From: Herpetosiphonaceae bacterium
GTDB lineage: Bacteria > Chloroflexota > Chloroflexia > Chloroflexales > Herpetosiphonaceae
Reading direction: 5' to 3'
NCBI GenBank assembly: GCA_013538855.1
Contig: JABXJS010000277.1
Span: 1 to 49,199 of the forward strand
Length of the DNA stretch: 49,199 bases
Of the stretch, positions 8,247-15,422 are shown piece by piece (position 1 is the first letter of the stretch; each line of letters begins with the position of its first letter). The notes below the pieces were generated by a model. The model was not told the origin of the DNA. It saw nothing but the letters and a program-made list of their open reading frames with translations, and searched no databases. Both the position numbers and the translations under genes were made by a program.

Positions 8247-9272
8247 CTAGGCCACAAACCACCAGTCGTGGGTCTCGACGAGGCCAGCAGCGACAAGCTG
8301 CGCCGCGATCAGCGACCGCGCATCGGCGACGGCCACCGCCACCAGCACTACGCTGCGGCGTCCGTCGCCAGCCGACCAGACCTGGCGCAGCTCTGCGGGC
8401 GGGTGCACCGGCAGGCCATGGCACACGCTGTGCGCCTTGCGCGGGTCGGCGTCGATGAAGGCGTCTAGCGGCGCTCCGCCAGCGAGCAGCAGGCGGCTTA
8501 GGCGCTTGCCGGTGGAGCCTGCGCCCCACATAATGACGCGCTCATAGCGCGGCAACAGCATGCGCTGGAGATAGTGGGCCTTCAGCCGCAGAAACTCGCT
8601 GCGCTGATAGCGCGGATCGCTCCAGGTCAGCCGGTCGGCGTGGTTGTGCCAGTCCAGCAGCACGCGCGGCACCTTGGCGAAGCGCGCCCCGGCCTGCGCT
8701 AGCCGCATCCACAGATCGTAGTCCTCGGGCCAGCCATGGTCAACGTAGCCGCCGACGCGCTCCAGCCACGTGCGCCGCAGCATCACGCTTGGGTGCACCA
8801 GCGGACTCTCGATGTACAGGCTGCGCATGATCGCGTCGTGGGTGTATAGGGTGTTGATCCAGCTGAGGTAGTCGGCCAAGCCCGGCCGAATCGAGTCAAC
8901 CGGCGTGGCGCGCACGAGGCTGCCAACCACCGCCACATCTGGCTGCGTCTCCAGCACGGCCAGCTGCGCCGCCAAGCGCTCGGGATAGGCCCAGTCGTCG
9001 GCGTCCATACGCGCGAGATAGCAACCGCGCGCCAGCGACGTCGCGTGGTTGAGCGCCGGAATGATGCCCTGGTGCCGCTGATGCAGCACGTGCACGCGCT
9101 GATCACGCTCGGCCCAGCGCTCTAGCTGCGCGCGCGTGGCATCGGTCGAGCCATCATCGACCGCCAGCAGCTCGAAGTTGGCGCAGGTCTGATGCATCAC
9201 GCTGCTGATGCTGGCGTCGAGCGTCGCAGCGGCGTTGTAGCATGGCAGCAGCACCGAAATCAGCGCAGACAT
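8247..9272 (-). CDS. Family 2 glycosyltransferase with C-terminal nucleotide-binding-like segment
   Basis: 341 aa. Starts with the GT-A signature ISVLLPCYNAAATLDASISSVMHQT and FELLAVDDGSTD; the metal-binding DxD is in ARMDADDWAYPERL, and WPEDYDLWMRLAQAG is the usual acceptor-side motif. Residues about 250-341 are a separate Rossmann-like piece (VIMWGAGSTGKRLSRLLL, then DAFIDADPRKAH) of the kind fused to some sugar transferases. It transfers a sugar from a nucleotide donor to a glycan or lipid in the cytoplasm; donor and acceptor are unknown. The start at 9272 has GGAAGGAAA upstream; longer in-frame extensions lack homology. Lone gene with the broken small gene behind it. Confidence 0.9.
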   Translation of the reverse strand: MSALISVLLPCYNAAATLDASISSVMHQTCANFELLAVDDGSTDATRAQLERWAERDQRVHVLHQRHQGIIPALNHATSLARGCYLARMDADDWAYPERLAAQLAVLETQPDVAVVGSLVRATPVDSIRPGLADYLSWINTLYTHDAIMRSLYIESPLVHPSVMLRRTWLERVGGYVDHGWPEDYDLWMRLAQAGARFAKVPRVLLDWHNHADRLTWSDPRYQRSEFLRLKAHYLQRMLLPRYERVIMWGAGSTGKRLSRLLLAGGAPLDAFIDADPRKAHSVCHGLPVHPPAELRQVWSAGDGRRSVVLVAVAVADARSLIAAQLVAAGLVETHDWWFVA

Positions 9273-9690
9273 CGCGGTTTCCTTCCCGTGTACGCTATAG
9301 ATGTGGGCAGCACGACGTGCGGCAGAGTTTGGGGCGCTGGTGGTCACACGGCAGGTGGTCAAAGGCGTGAAAAGGCTAAATCGTCATGCGGGCTTTGTCA
9401 AGCCATATGGTACGATTACACAGCTGCCGCCGCGTACCTGCATGCCATACCGCTCACATACGGTGTGGCACTGGCGCTTGCGCGCTTGCTGCTACGAAGC
9501 ATCACAGCGGACACGCCGCGATGCACGGAGATGGCGACCGAGGTGCACACTACGCCGATCAGCCACGAAGCACACTGTGAGCCAAATTTTCCGGCGAGCA
9601 GCGGCTGTTCGATCTTGCATGTACTACTATGTCAAGTCCATACACCTGCTTTTAGCCAGTGGACTTAATCCGTACAGGAAGGGAACATCA
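9273..9690. other. Divergent intergenic region, 418 bp
   Basis: The gap separates the glycosyltransferase (minus) and the M23 peptidase (plus) and must hold both promoters. I find no convincing sigma70 pair and no strong hairpin. The plus frame of the peptidase stays open through it, but the signal peptide at 9691 shows the real start. Confidence 0.5.
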
Positions 9691-10644
9691 ATGGATCAAC
9701 GTCGATCACGCTTGTTCTTGCGCAGCGCGCTGCTGCTGCTCGTCGGGCTGGTGCTGAGCGGATCGCTGGCGGCAGGTGCCGCACCCGCGCCGCAGCAGAT
9801 CACAGCCGCTGGCTGGCGCTGGCCGCTTGACGGCAATCCGCCGCTGGCGCTCTCCTCAACCTATGGGCCGCGCCTGCGCGCCAGCAGCAACTTTCGCTAC
9901 GACTACCACCAGGGCCTGGATATGCCCACGCCGCTCAGCACGACGGTCAAGGCGGTCTACACTGGCACCGTGCGCATCGCCGGCAGCCACCCGAGCTACT
10001 CCGACGGCGTTGTGCAGATCGACCACGGCAACAATATCTACAGCAACTACTTGCACGTTAGCGCGTCGCTCGTGAACATCGACGACGTGGTCGCGCCTGG
10101 CGATCCGATCGCGCTCAGCGGCGCGAGCGACAGCGGCTTTCCGCATCTGCACTTCGAGATTCGGGAGGGCGGTGTCCAGCGCCGCTATGCCATCAACCCG
10201 CTGCGCTATCTGCCCTACGCCGACACGCTGGCGCACACGGTGGCGATCACGGAGGTGCTGCCGTCCCACGCCGTCTGGGTACAGGTCACTGCGCCGGAGA
10301 CGGAGCTAGATGTGGAGCACGTCACGCTCACGGTGCGCAGCGACGACGGCAGCATCCAGCTCGATCAGCGCACGCTCGACTTCGACGAGCGCAACCTGGC
10401 CTACGATGGCGATCCCGCGCTGCTCGACAACCCTGATCTAGAGCAGATCCACGTGGCCCCGCACGCCTTCACCAGCTCCTCGACGCAGTATGTGCTCGAT
10501 GTGCGCTTCCAGTCGCTCGCTGGCAGCGGCCCGGTTCAGGTTGAGGCGTGCGCCGTTGATGTCCACGACCAGTCCGTCTGCACCACGGCGCAGGGCCAGT
10601 TTGCGCCGCTCACCAGCACCATGCTGCCGACCGTGCTGAAGTAG
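9691..10644 (+). CDS. Secreted M23-family metallopeptidase
   Basis: 317 aa. A signal peptide covers about residues 1-30 (RSALLLLVGLVLSG core, AAGAAPA cleavage area). The LytM/M23 zinc site is complete: HQGLD supplies the HxxxD ligands and HLHFE the HxH ligands, with YSNYLHVSASL and GDPIALSGASDSG between them. These enzymes cut glycyl or peptide cross-links in peptidoglycan. After residue about 190 a beta-rich C-terminal domain of unknown role follows, ending STMLPTVLK, a short LP-plus-basic tail also seen at the end of other secreted proteins here. The ATG follows AGGAAGGGAACATCA. Alone in its transcription unit. Confidence 0.9.
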   Translation: MDQRRSRLFLRSALLLLVGLVLSGSLAAGAAPAPQQITAAGWRWPLDGNPPLALSSTYGPRLRASSNFRYDYHQGLDMPTPLSTTVKAVYTGTVRIAGSHPSYSDGVVQIDHGNNIYSNYLHVSASLVNIDDVVAPGDPIALSGASDSGFPHLHFEIREGGVQRRYAINPLRYLPYADTLAHTVAITEVLPSHAVWVQVTAPETELDVEHVTLTVRSDDGSIQLDQRTLDFDERNLAYDGDPALLDNPDLEQIHVAPHAFTSSSTQYVLDVRFQSLAGSGPVQVEACAVDVHDQSVCTTAQGQFAPLTSTMLPTVLK

Positions 10645-10716
10645 GCGCAGCAACGGTCGCGTGTGGGCAACAGCTCCCACCGCTATCTCCAGCGTGGGCT
10701 GTTTCAAAAAACAGGC

Positions 10717-10827
10717 CCGTGGTTTGGCGCTGCTCCGGCGCACAGACAGCACGCAACGTGCTGTGCAAGCATAGCTCGCATGTTTTTGTGAAAAACGCCA
10801 CCGTGGTTCGGCGCTGCTCCGGCGCAC
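10717..10827. repeat. Intergenic direct repeat, 84-bp period
   Basis: The 27-bp block beginning CCGTGGTTTGGCGCTGCTCC (10717-10743) recurs with one change (TT to TC) at 10801-10827. Poly-A stretches (CAAAAAACAGG and GAAAAACGCC) precede both copies. A repeat of nearly the same period with a different sequence lies at 27.6 kb. Function unknown. Confidence 0.7.
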
Positions 10828-11101
10828 GTGGCGTGGCGCTGCTGCTCGCCCGCCCGCACATGTGCTCGTCGCCGCAGCGCGCTCCATCACGCTCCCGTGC
10901 GATAGAAAAAGCCGTGGGCTAGGCCACCGACACCGCTGATCAAAGTACCGCTTGGAAACTGGGCCGACAACCGCACGACTGTAGAATACCCAAGACTCAC
11001 GCTGCATACAGCTCGCAGCTTGCTAGAGCGGTGATCATGCCGCAACAGCGCCGCCTCCAGAACAGGCTGCGTGTTTGATGGGCAGCCAACACATGCCATA
11101 G

Positions 11102-11119
11102 AGAGCTGGTCCGACCGCG
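11102..11119. repeat. Dispersed intergenic element, copy 1
   Basis: AGAGCTGGTCCGACCGCG is present here and identically at 37130-37147, followed in both by weaker similarity (a GCGGGC block and ACCAGCGCAG about 40-55 nt later). Both lie in non-coding gaps. Confidence 0.5.
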
Positions 11120-11339
11120 CTCCGGTCTGCCACAAACTTGAGCGGGCGAGATGGAACCAGCGCAGACGGCGTGCCGCTAAGCTGGGACGATTAAGCACAG
11201 CGCTGTTTTTCCCATAGCACTACGCCTACGGCAGGCTAGCATTTGAGGCAGCGGCACATAGCTGACAGAGGCTGGCATTTGAGCCGAAATTAGCCAGCTC
11301 TAGGTGCTGTCGGAGTGCTGGTGAGGAGGCGGGCACACA

Positions 11340-11381
11340 CGCCGCGCCGACCTGTCGGGTCGAGTGCAGGTCGGCGCGGCG
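11340..11381 (-). terminator. Hairpin terminator of the second VOC gene
   Basis: A perfect 15-bp GC-rich stem (CGCCGCGCCGACCTG / CAGGTCGGCGCGGCG) with a 12-nt loop lies 10 bp beyond the stop of the VOC gene on the minus strand. There is no clear U-run after it, as is common in GC-rich genomes. Confidence 0.7.
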
Positions 11382-11391
11382 CGGAAGGAGT

Positions 11392-11772
11392 TTAGGCGTT
11401 CAGCGGGCCAGAGACAAGGAAGGAGTTACCATCGGGATCGGCAAAGATCAAGAACGCGCCCCAGAACTCCTCTTTTGGTGGCTGGATGATGTTCACATCC
11501 TTCTCCACCAGCTCGCGGTAGGCCGCGCTGAGGTCTGGCGACGAGAACATGATCGGCGAGAACGTGCCCATGGTGGTTTCGCGCTGCTCGGGCGTACCAT
11601 ACAGCACAAGGCGCGTCTCGCCGTCAGGCAGACTAACCTCGATCCAGCGGCCTTCTTCGCCCATCGGTGTGTCGCCGGTGAGCGTGCAGCCGAGCTTCTC
11701 GGTGTAGAAGGCGAGCGCTCGGTCCTGATCGCTAACTGGAATGCTGATTTGGCCGATCCGACTGATAATCAT
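11392..11772 (-). CDS. VOC-superfamily protein (glyoxalase-like), 126 aa
   Basis: A single VOC module pair: ISIPVSDQDRALAFYTEKLGC at the N-terminus and a closing FLIFADPDGNSFLVSGP. The opening phrase IGQISIPVSDQDRALAFY is characteristic of the glyoxalase/bleomycin-resistance/dioxygenase family. Substrate unknown. The start at 11772 has AAGGGGGAC upstream. A near-perfect palindrome (ATGTTCTATAAAACAT, 11801-11816) about 30 bp upstream of the start may be an operator, and a strong hairpin follows the stop, so this is a monocistronic gene. It is not close in sequence to the other VOC protein of the window. Confidence 0.9.
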   Translation of the reverse strand: MIISRIGQISIPVSDQDRALAFYTEKLGCTLTGDTPMGEEGRWIEVSLPDGETRLVLYGTPEQRETTMGTFSPIMFSSPDLSAAYRELVEKDVNIIQPPKEEFWGAFLIFADPDGNSFLVSGPLNA

Positions 11773-11800
11773 ACAGTGTCCCCCTTAGCTATACGCACAA

Positions 11801-11816
11801 ATGTTCTATAAAACAT
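11801..11816. promoter_or_regulatory. Palindromic operator candidate upstream of VOC gene
   Basis: ATGTTCTATAAAACAT matches its reverse complement at 14 of 16 positions and sits 29-44 bp before the VOC start. One half (TTATAGAACAT) recurs at 652-662 upstream of the other VOC gene. The symmetry suits a dimeric repressor; the factor is unknown. Confidence 0.4.
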
Positions 11817-11861
11817 AGTATATGCGCGGGCAGCAGCACTGTCAACCCCTAACTTCAGCAG

Positions 11862-12869
11862 TTAGTCTACGGACGTTGCGAGGGCGATATCAACGATATT
11901 GCCAGGATCAAACTGCATGGCAAAGTAGCGCAGCGCCTGGCGCTTATCGGCCGGGCCAACCTCGGCGCGCAGGAGCACATCTGCGCCATAGCTGGCGATA
12001 TCCTGCACGGCCCAGGCACAGCGATAGTAGGCCAGCGCACGCTGATCGAGCTGGATCGGCCCATAGCCAGCCAAAAAGCAGCGCGTCTCCGCTGGCGCGA
12101 CGAGGCCAGCGCCAATGCCGCCGACCATAAACATCAGATCGCGCTCGCGGCGGCCCAGCATCGTGGCGTCCCAGTCGATGACCCAAAACTGGCCGTCCGC
12201 AGCGACGAGGATGTTCCAGGTGTGCAGGTCGGCGTGGCACAGCACCAGCGGCGCATCCTCGGCGCGCAGGAGGGCAGCGAGCTGGTCGGCGCGCTGGCTG
12301 AGCTGCTGAATCTTAGCGGCGTGCACGCGCCACAGCGCCACCAGCCCATACGCTTCAGCACCGTGGCCATCCCAGGCGCGCACAGCCTGATCTAGCTCGT
12401 CGATCAACTCGCGCCAGTCGGGCCGCCATGGCTCTGGCCGCAGCAGGCACAGCAGCTCAGGCGGCAGCGCAAGGTCGTGCACCTGGCGCAGCAGCTGGCC
12501 GAGCGCCGTCCACTGCGCGGCGGCGAGGCCGACATCGGCGGCGGTGTTGCCATCGATAAACGGATAAACAATGAGATGACGGTCGTCCAGCTGCGTCCAG
12601 AGCCGCTGATCGGTGGTGTACAGCGCCGCCAGGATGTGCGGCAGGCCCAAGTCGCACAGGTAGCGCGGGATGCGTAGCCCAGCTGTGTTCAGCGCACCGC
12701 GCCGCAGCTTCAGCAGGTAGCGCGTGCCATCAGCGCAGGTGCCGCGATAGACAGCGGCGGCAGAATCGGCTCCCAGCGGCAGAAACTCGACGGCATCTAG
12801 CGCAATAGCGTACTCGGCGGCGACACAGGCGATCAGCGCGGATGGGTCGAGCGCAGGCGGCTCTAGCAT
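11862..12869 (-). CDS. APH-family phosphotransferase (aminoglycoside/choline kinase fold)
   Basis: 335 aa. The catalytic loop is LCHADLHTWNIL (about residues 208-219) and the Mg-binding motif is VIDWDATMLG (about 228-237), both intact. The N-lobe lysine is likely in RYLLKLRRG. The fold covers aminoglycoside, spectinomycin, homoserine and choline kinases; the HADLHTWN form and length resemble the spectinomycin-type APH(9) group, but the substrate is open and resistance should not be assumed. The start region is part of a 131-bp tandem repeat: the same MLEPPALDPSALIACV start with its AAAGG ribosome site occurs again at 13000 and 13131. The ATG at 12869 is the only one in frame with the full protein. 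Confidence 0.87.
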   Translation of the reverse strand: MLEPPALDPSALIACVAAEYAIALDAVEFLPLGADSAAAVYRGTCADGTRYLLKLRRGALNTAGLRIPRYLCDLGLPHILAALYTTDQRLWTQLDDRHLIVYPFIDGNTAADVGLAAAQWTALGQLLRQVHDLALPPELLCLLRPEPWRPDWRELIDELDQAVRAWDGHGAEAYGLVALWRVHAAKIQQLSQRADQLAALLRAEDAPLVLCHADLHTWNILVAADGQFWVIDWDATMLGRRERDLMFMVGGIGAGLVAPAETRCFLAGYGPIQLDQRALAYYRCAWAVQDIASYGADVLLRAEVGPADKRQALRYFAMQFDPGNIVDIALATSVD

Positions 12870-13148
12870 GAGGGTGCCTTTCTACTGCAAGCGGCGGATG
12901 CGTCGGCTCCAGTAAACACCACCGCCGCCAGCGCAATGGCGTGCTCGGCAACGACACAGGCGATCAGCGCGGATGGGTCGAGCGCAGGCGGCTCCAGCAT
13001 GAGGGTACCTTTCTACTGCAAACGGCGGATGCGTCGGCTCCAGTAAACACCACCGCCGCCAGCGCAATGGCGTGCTCGGCGACGACACAGGCGATCAGCG
13101 CAGATGGGTCGAGCGCAGGCGGCTCCAGCATGAGTATACGCCTTTCTG
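12799..13148 (-). repeat. 131-bp tandem repeat triplicating the start of the APH-family gene
   Basis: Copies begin at 12799, 12930 and 13061 (the last partial, about 76-88 bp). Each contains the start codon and first ~24 codons of the kinase plus its leader; copies 2 and 3 are nearly identical and copy 1, the real gene, has diverged slightly in its coding part. Because 131 is not a multiple of 3, the upstream starts give short ORFs: 13131 to 12964 (55 codons) and 13000 to about 12863. Each overlaps the next ATG, so coupled translation is possible. Confidence 0.9.
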
Positions 13149-13300
13149 GGATAAGCGGGGCCGCCTGGAAAGCACGTGGCGCGCTCCTAGAGCGGTGACG
13201 CTTTTAGCATAGCACGCGCTGCGCCTGCGCACCTCAGCCGTAGCGCGTAGCCTTGAGCAGCGCATGTGCGCAGTCAGCATTGTGCGGGCAAAATTCACCC

Positions 13301-13329
13301 TTGTCGTTGTGCGTCGTTTAGGCTAGAAT
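13301..13329 (+). promoter_or_regulatory. Sigma70-like promoter of the nucleotidyltransferase-kinase-PqqD operon
   Basis: TTGTCG (13301-13306), a 17-bp spacer and TAGAAT (13324-13329) match the -35/-10 consensus at 5 and 5 of 6 positions in otherwise GC-rich DNA. The first gene starts 62 bp downstream. Confidence 0.6.
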
Positions 13330-13391
13330 GCCGCTATCCACGGCAACAACAGCATAGCATTCAGCACCCAATGCGATAGATAAGGATCTGT

Positions 13392-14606
13392 ATGGATCAA
13401 GCTCTGTCATCATTTGCATTGCTTGCGCTGTGTGCACGTATGGCTGGACATGCAGACCAGTATCAGCGTATTGCACAGCACGTCACACCGCTTCTCGACT
13501 GGAACACCCTCCCTGGACAAGCCGAAATCCACGGCATCGCCCCGCTGGTCAATCAGCACCTGCAGGCCGCAGCTGTAGCAATCCCAACCAGCGCGCAACA
13601 GCAGCTGCGCGGCTACGCCATGCACTACGCCCATCAAAGCCAGGTCCAACTCCAGGTCTTAAGCGAAATTCTGGCATGCTACCAGGCTCAGGGCATCCCG
13701 GCGCTGGTGCTCAAGGGAGCGGCGCTCAGCGCGCTGATCTATGCGACGCCAGGGCTGCGCCCGATGCGCGATCTCGACCTGCTTGTGCCAGCCTACGCCG
13801 CCGAGCGCGCCCAGGCGCTCCTCGCCACCGTTGGCTTTACGCTGCCACCGACGCCGATGCATGGTCTCGGGCCGGATCACCATCATCTGGCGGCGACCAA
13901 GCGCAAGCACCAGGGCATCTCGGTGAGCGTGGAGCTGCACCATCGGCTCAATCTGGAAGAGGCTGGCCGCCCAACCAGACGCTTCGAGGAGTTTAGCGAG
14001 CGTGCGCAGCCCTTCAGCATCAACGGCGTTGCCGCGCTTGCGCTGGGCAAAGAGGACATGCTCTGGCATGTCTATCGCCATGCGTTCGGCATGCCATTGA
14101 CCTACGAGCCGCTGCGCTTGATCTGGGTCGCCGACCTGGTCAGCCTGGTCGAGGCGTGGCTCGATCAACTCGACTGGGAGCGCGTGCGCCGCGTGTATCC
14201 GGCCGCCTACCGCAGCCTGCCCATGCTGCACCATCTCACGCCCTGGAGCGAGCGCGCCATCGAGCGGCTTCAGCTGCGCGTTGCGCCGCCGCCACGTGGC
14301 ATCGGCATACGCTTTGACGGCTGGCCGCGCTACACGCTGGCTGAACAGCGCCCCAAAGGGCTGCGGCGCAGTGTATGGGACAGCGTGTTTCCAGCCCCGT
14401 GGTGGCTGCGCCTGCGCTATGGCTACGGGCCAGCGCTGACCGACTACTGGCGGGCCTGGAGCGCCCATCAGCGCATGCTCTGGCCGCTGGTGGCAAAGCG
14501 CGCCGGGCTGCATCTGCGCCATCACAGCCAACACCACTGGCGCAGGCTGCGCCAGCGCATCCAGGGCCACCTGCGCACGCTGCGCTCAAAGGCCGAGCGC
14601 GTATGA
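13392..14606 (+). CDS. Nucleotidyltransferase-family protein (NTP_transf_5/PF14907-like)
   Basis: 404 aa. The hallmark is LVLKGAALSALIY (about residues 101-113) followed by MRDLDLLVP (Asp127 and Asp129), the metal-binding aspartates of the nucleotidyltransferase fold. A further VSVELHHRLN supplies the usual third acidic residue, and a helical C-terminal half is rich in Trp and Arg. Members of this uncharacterised family occur beside HprK-like kinases and PqqD-like or RRE proteins in RiPP-type clusters, including lasso peptide clusters where kinase and nucleotidyltransferase partners tailor the peptide. Here the next two genes are exactly such partners, overlapping or abutting. Activity on protein, peptide or small molecule is unknown. 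Confidence 0.85.
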   Translation: MDQALSSFALLALCARMAGHADQYQRIAQHVTPLLDWNTLPGQAEIHGIAPLVNQHLQAAAVAIPTSAQQQLRGYAMHYAHQSQVQLQVLSEILACYQAQGIPALVLKGAALSALIYATPGLRPMRDLDLLVPAYAAERAQALLATVGFTLPPTPMHGLGPDHHHLAATKRKHQGISVSVELHHRLNLEEAGRPTRRFEEFSERAQPFSINGVAALALGKEDMLWHVYRHAFGMPLTYEPLRLIWVADLVSLVEAWLDQLDWERVRRVYPAAYRSLPMLHHLTPWSERAIERLQLRVAPPPRGIGIRFDGWPRYTLAEQRPKGLRRSVWDSVFPAPWWLRLRYGYGPALTDYWRAWSAHQRMLWPLVAKRAGLHLRHHSQHHWRRLRQRIQGHLRTLRSKAERV

Positions 14607-15418
14607 ACCAGCCAGCATTCGATCCGGCAACCGCTGCGGAAACGCAGTTCGTGGCCTTTGGCACGCACTTTGGCCTGCGCAGCAGCAGCATGGAGCTGCT
14701 CCAGGCGGCCTGCGCCGTCCTGCCGCTTGGCTGGCAGCCTGCGTGCGGCGCGGTTGAGCACTGGTACGAACTGCTGGCTGTGGAAGGCGCGCTACAGCTG
14801 CGCTTTGATGGGCAGGTCATCACAGCCGCCGCGCCCATGCAGCGCATGCTGCACGAGTTTGCCCGCCACGCTGAGCTAGCCGCCGCCGAGCATGCCAAGG
14901 ACTACTTATTTGTTCACGCCGGCGTGGTCGGCTGGCAGGGGCAGGCGATCTTGATCCCCGGCCGCAGCTTCAGCGGCAAGACGACGCTGGTCAAGGCGCT
15001 GATCGAAGCTGGAGCCAGCTACTACTCGGATGAATACGCGCTGCTTGATCGCAGCGGCATGGTGCACCCCTACCCGCGGCCGCTGGCCGTGCGGGCGCAC
15101 GCCGGGCACGCAGCCCAGCAGCTGTCAGCGGCGGCGCTCGGCGGCACGACCGGCACATGCCCGCTGCCTGTTGGGATCATCCTCATTACGACCTATCAGG
15201 CTGGTGCGCACTGGCAGCCCCACGTGGACACACCGGGGCAGGCGCTGCTGGCGCTGATGGATAACACCGTGGCGGCGCGCGGTAATCCAGCCCACTCGAT
15301 GCCGATTCTCAAACAGGCCGTCACGCACGCGCTGATCCTCACGGGCACGCGCGGGGCCGCCGAGCCGCTTGTTCCCGATCTCTCCACCCGTATCGTTGCG
15401 CACGCAACAGGAGCATGA
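14603..15418 (+). CDS. HprK-like P-loop kinase
   Basis: 271 aa. A Walker A motif GRSFSGKTTLVKAL (Lys126) follows FVHAGVVGWQGQAILIPG, and YYSDEYALLD supplies the second acidic motif, the arrangement of HPr-kinase-like ATPases lacking the full HprK oligomer domain. Such stand-alone kinases accompany PqqD and nucleotidyltransferase genes in RiPP-type loci and in lasso clusters phosphorylate the peptide C-terminus. The ATG at 14603 overlaps the previous stop (ATGA), and the next gene starts 4 bp after this stop, so the three genes form one coupled operon. The most economical guess is that its substrate is the product of the next gene; that is inference. Confidence 0.83.
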   Translation: MNQPAFDPATAAETQFVAFGTHFGLRSSSMELLQAACAVLPLGWQPACGAVEHWYELLAVEGALQLRFDGQVITAAAPMQRMLHEFARHAELAAAEHAKDYLFVHAGVVGWQGQAILIPGRSFSGKTTLVKALIEAGASYYSDEYALLDRSGMVHPYPRPLAVRAHAGHAAQQLSAAALGGTTGTCPLPVGIILITTYQAGAHWQPHVDTPGQALLALMDNTVAARGNPAHSMPILKQAVTHALILTGTRGAAEPLVPDLSTRIVAHATGA

Positions 15419-15422
15419 CCGT

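Larger units (their letters stand above)
10645..11391. other. 747-bp gap without a credible gene; contains repeats
   Basis: No open frame here has protein-like character. The gap holds a direct repeat with an 84-bp period (10717-10827), a short hairpin (ACAGCACG CAA CGTGCTGT, about 10744-10764), two copies of GGCTNGCATTTGAG about 36 bp apart (near 11234 and 11270), an 18-nt element also found at 37.1 kb, and the terminator hairpin of the VOC gene at its right end. Confidence 0.6.

Noticed and set aside
9301-9690. N-terminal extension of the M23 peptidase by 130 residues
   Set aside because: A clear signal peptide and ribosome site start at 9691; the extension is Arg/Cys-rich and would bury the signal sequence.
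10887-11198. Minus-strand open frame of 103 codons in the 10.7-11.4 kb gap
   Set aside because: No family resemblance, no ribosome site, Arg/Ser-rich composition as expected from repeat DNA; it spans the 18-nt dispersed element.
11862-12869. Reading the APH-family gene as an antibiotic-resistance gene
   Set aside because: The fold is shared with many metabolic kinases, no mobile element or resistance partner is present, and the substrate residues cannot be judged by eye.
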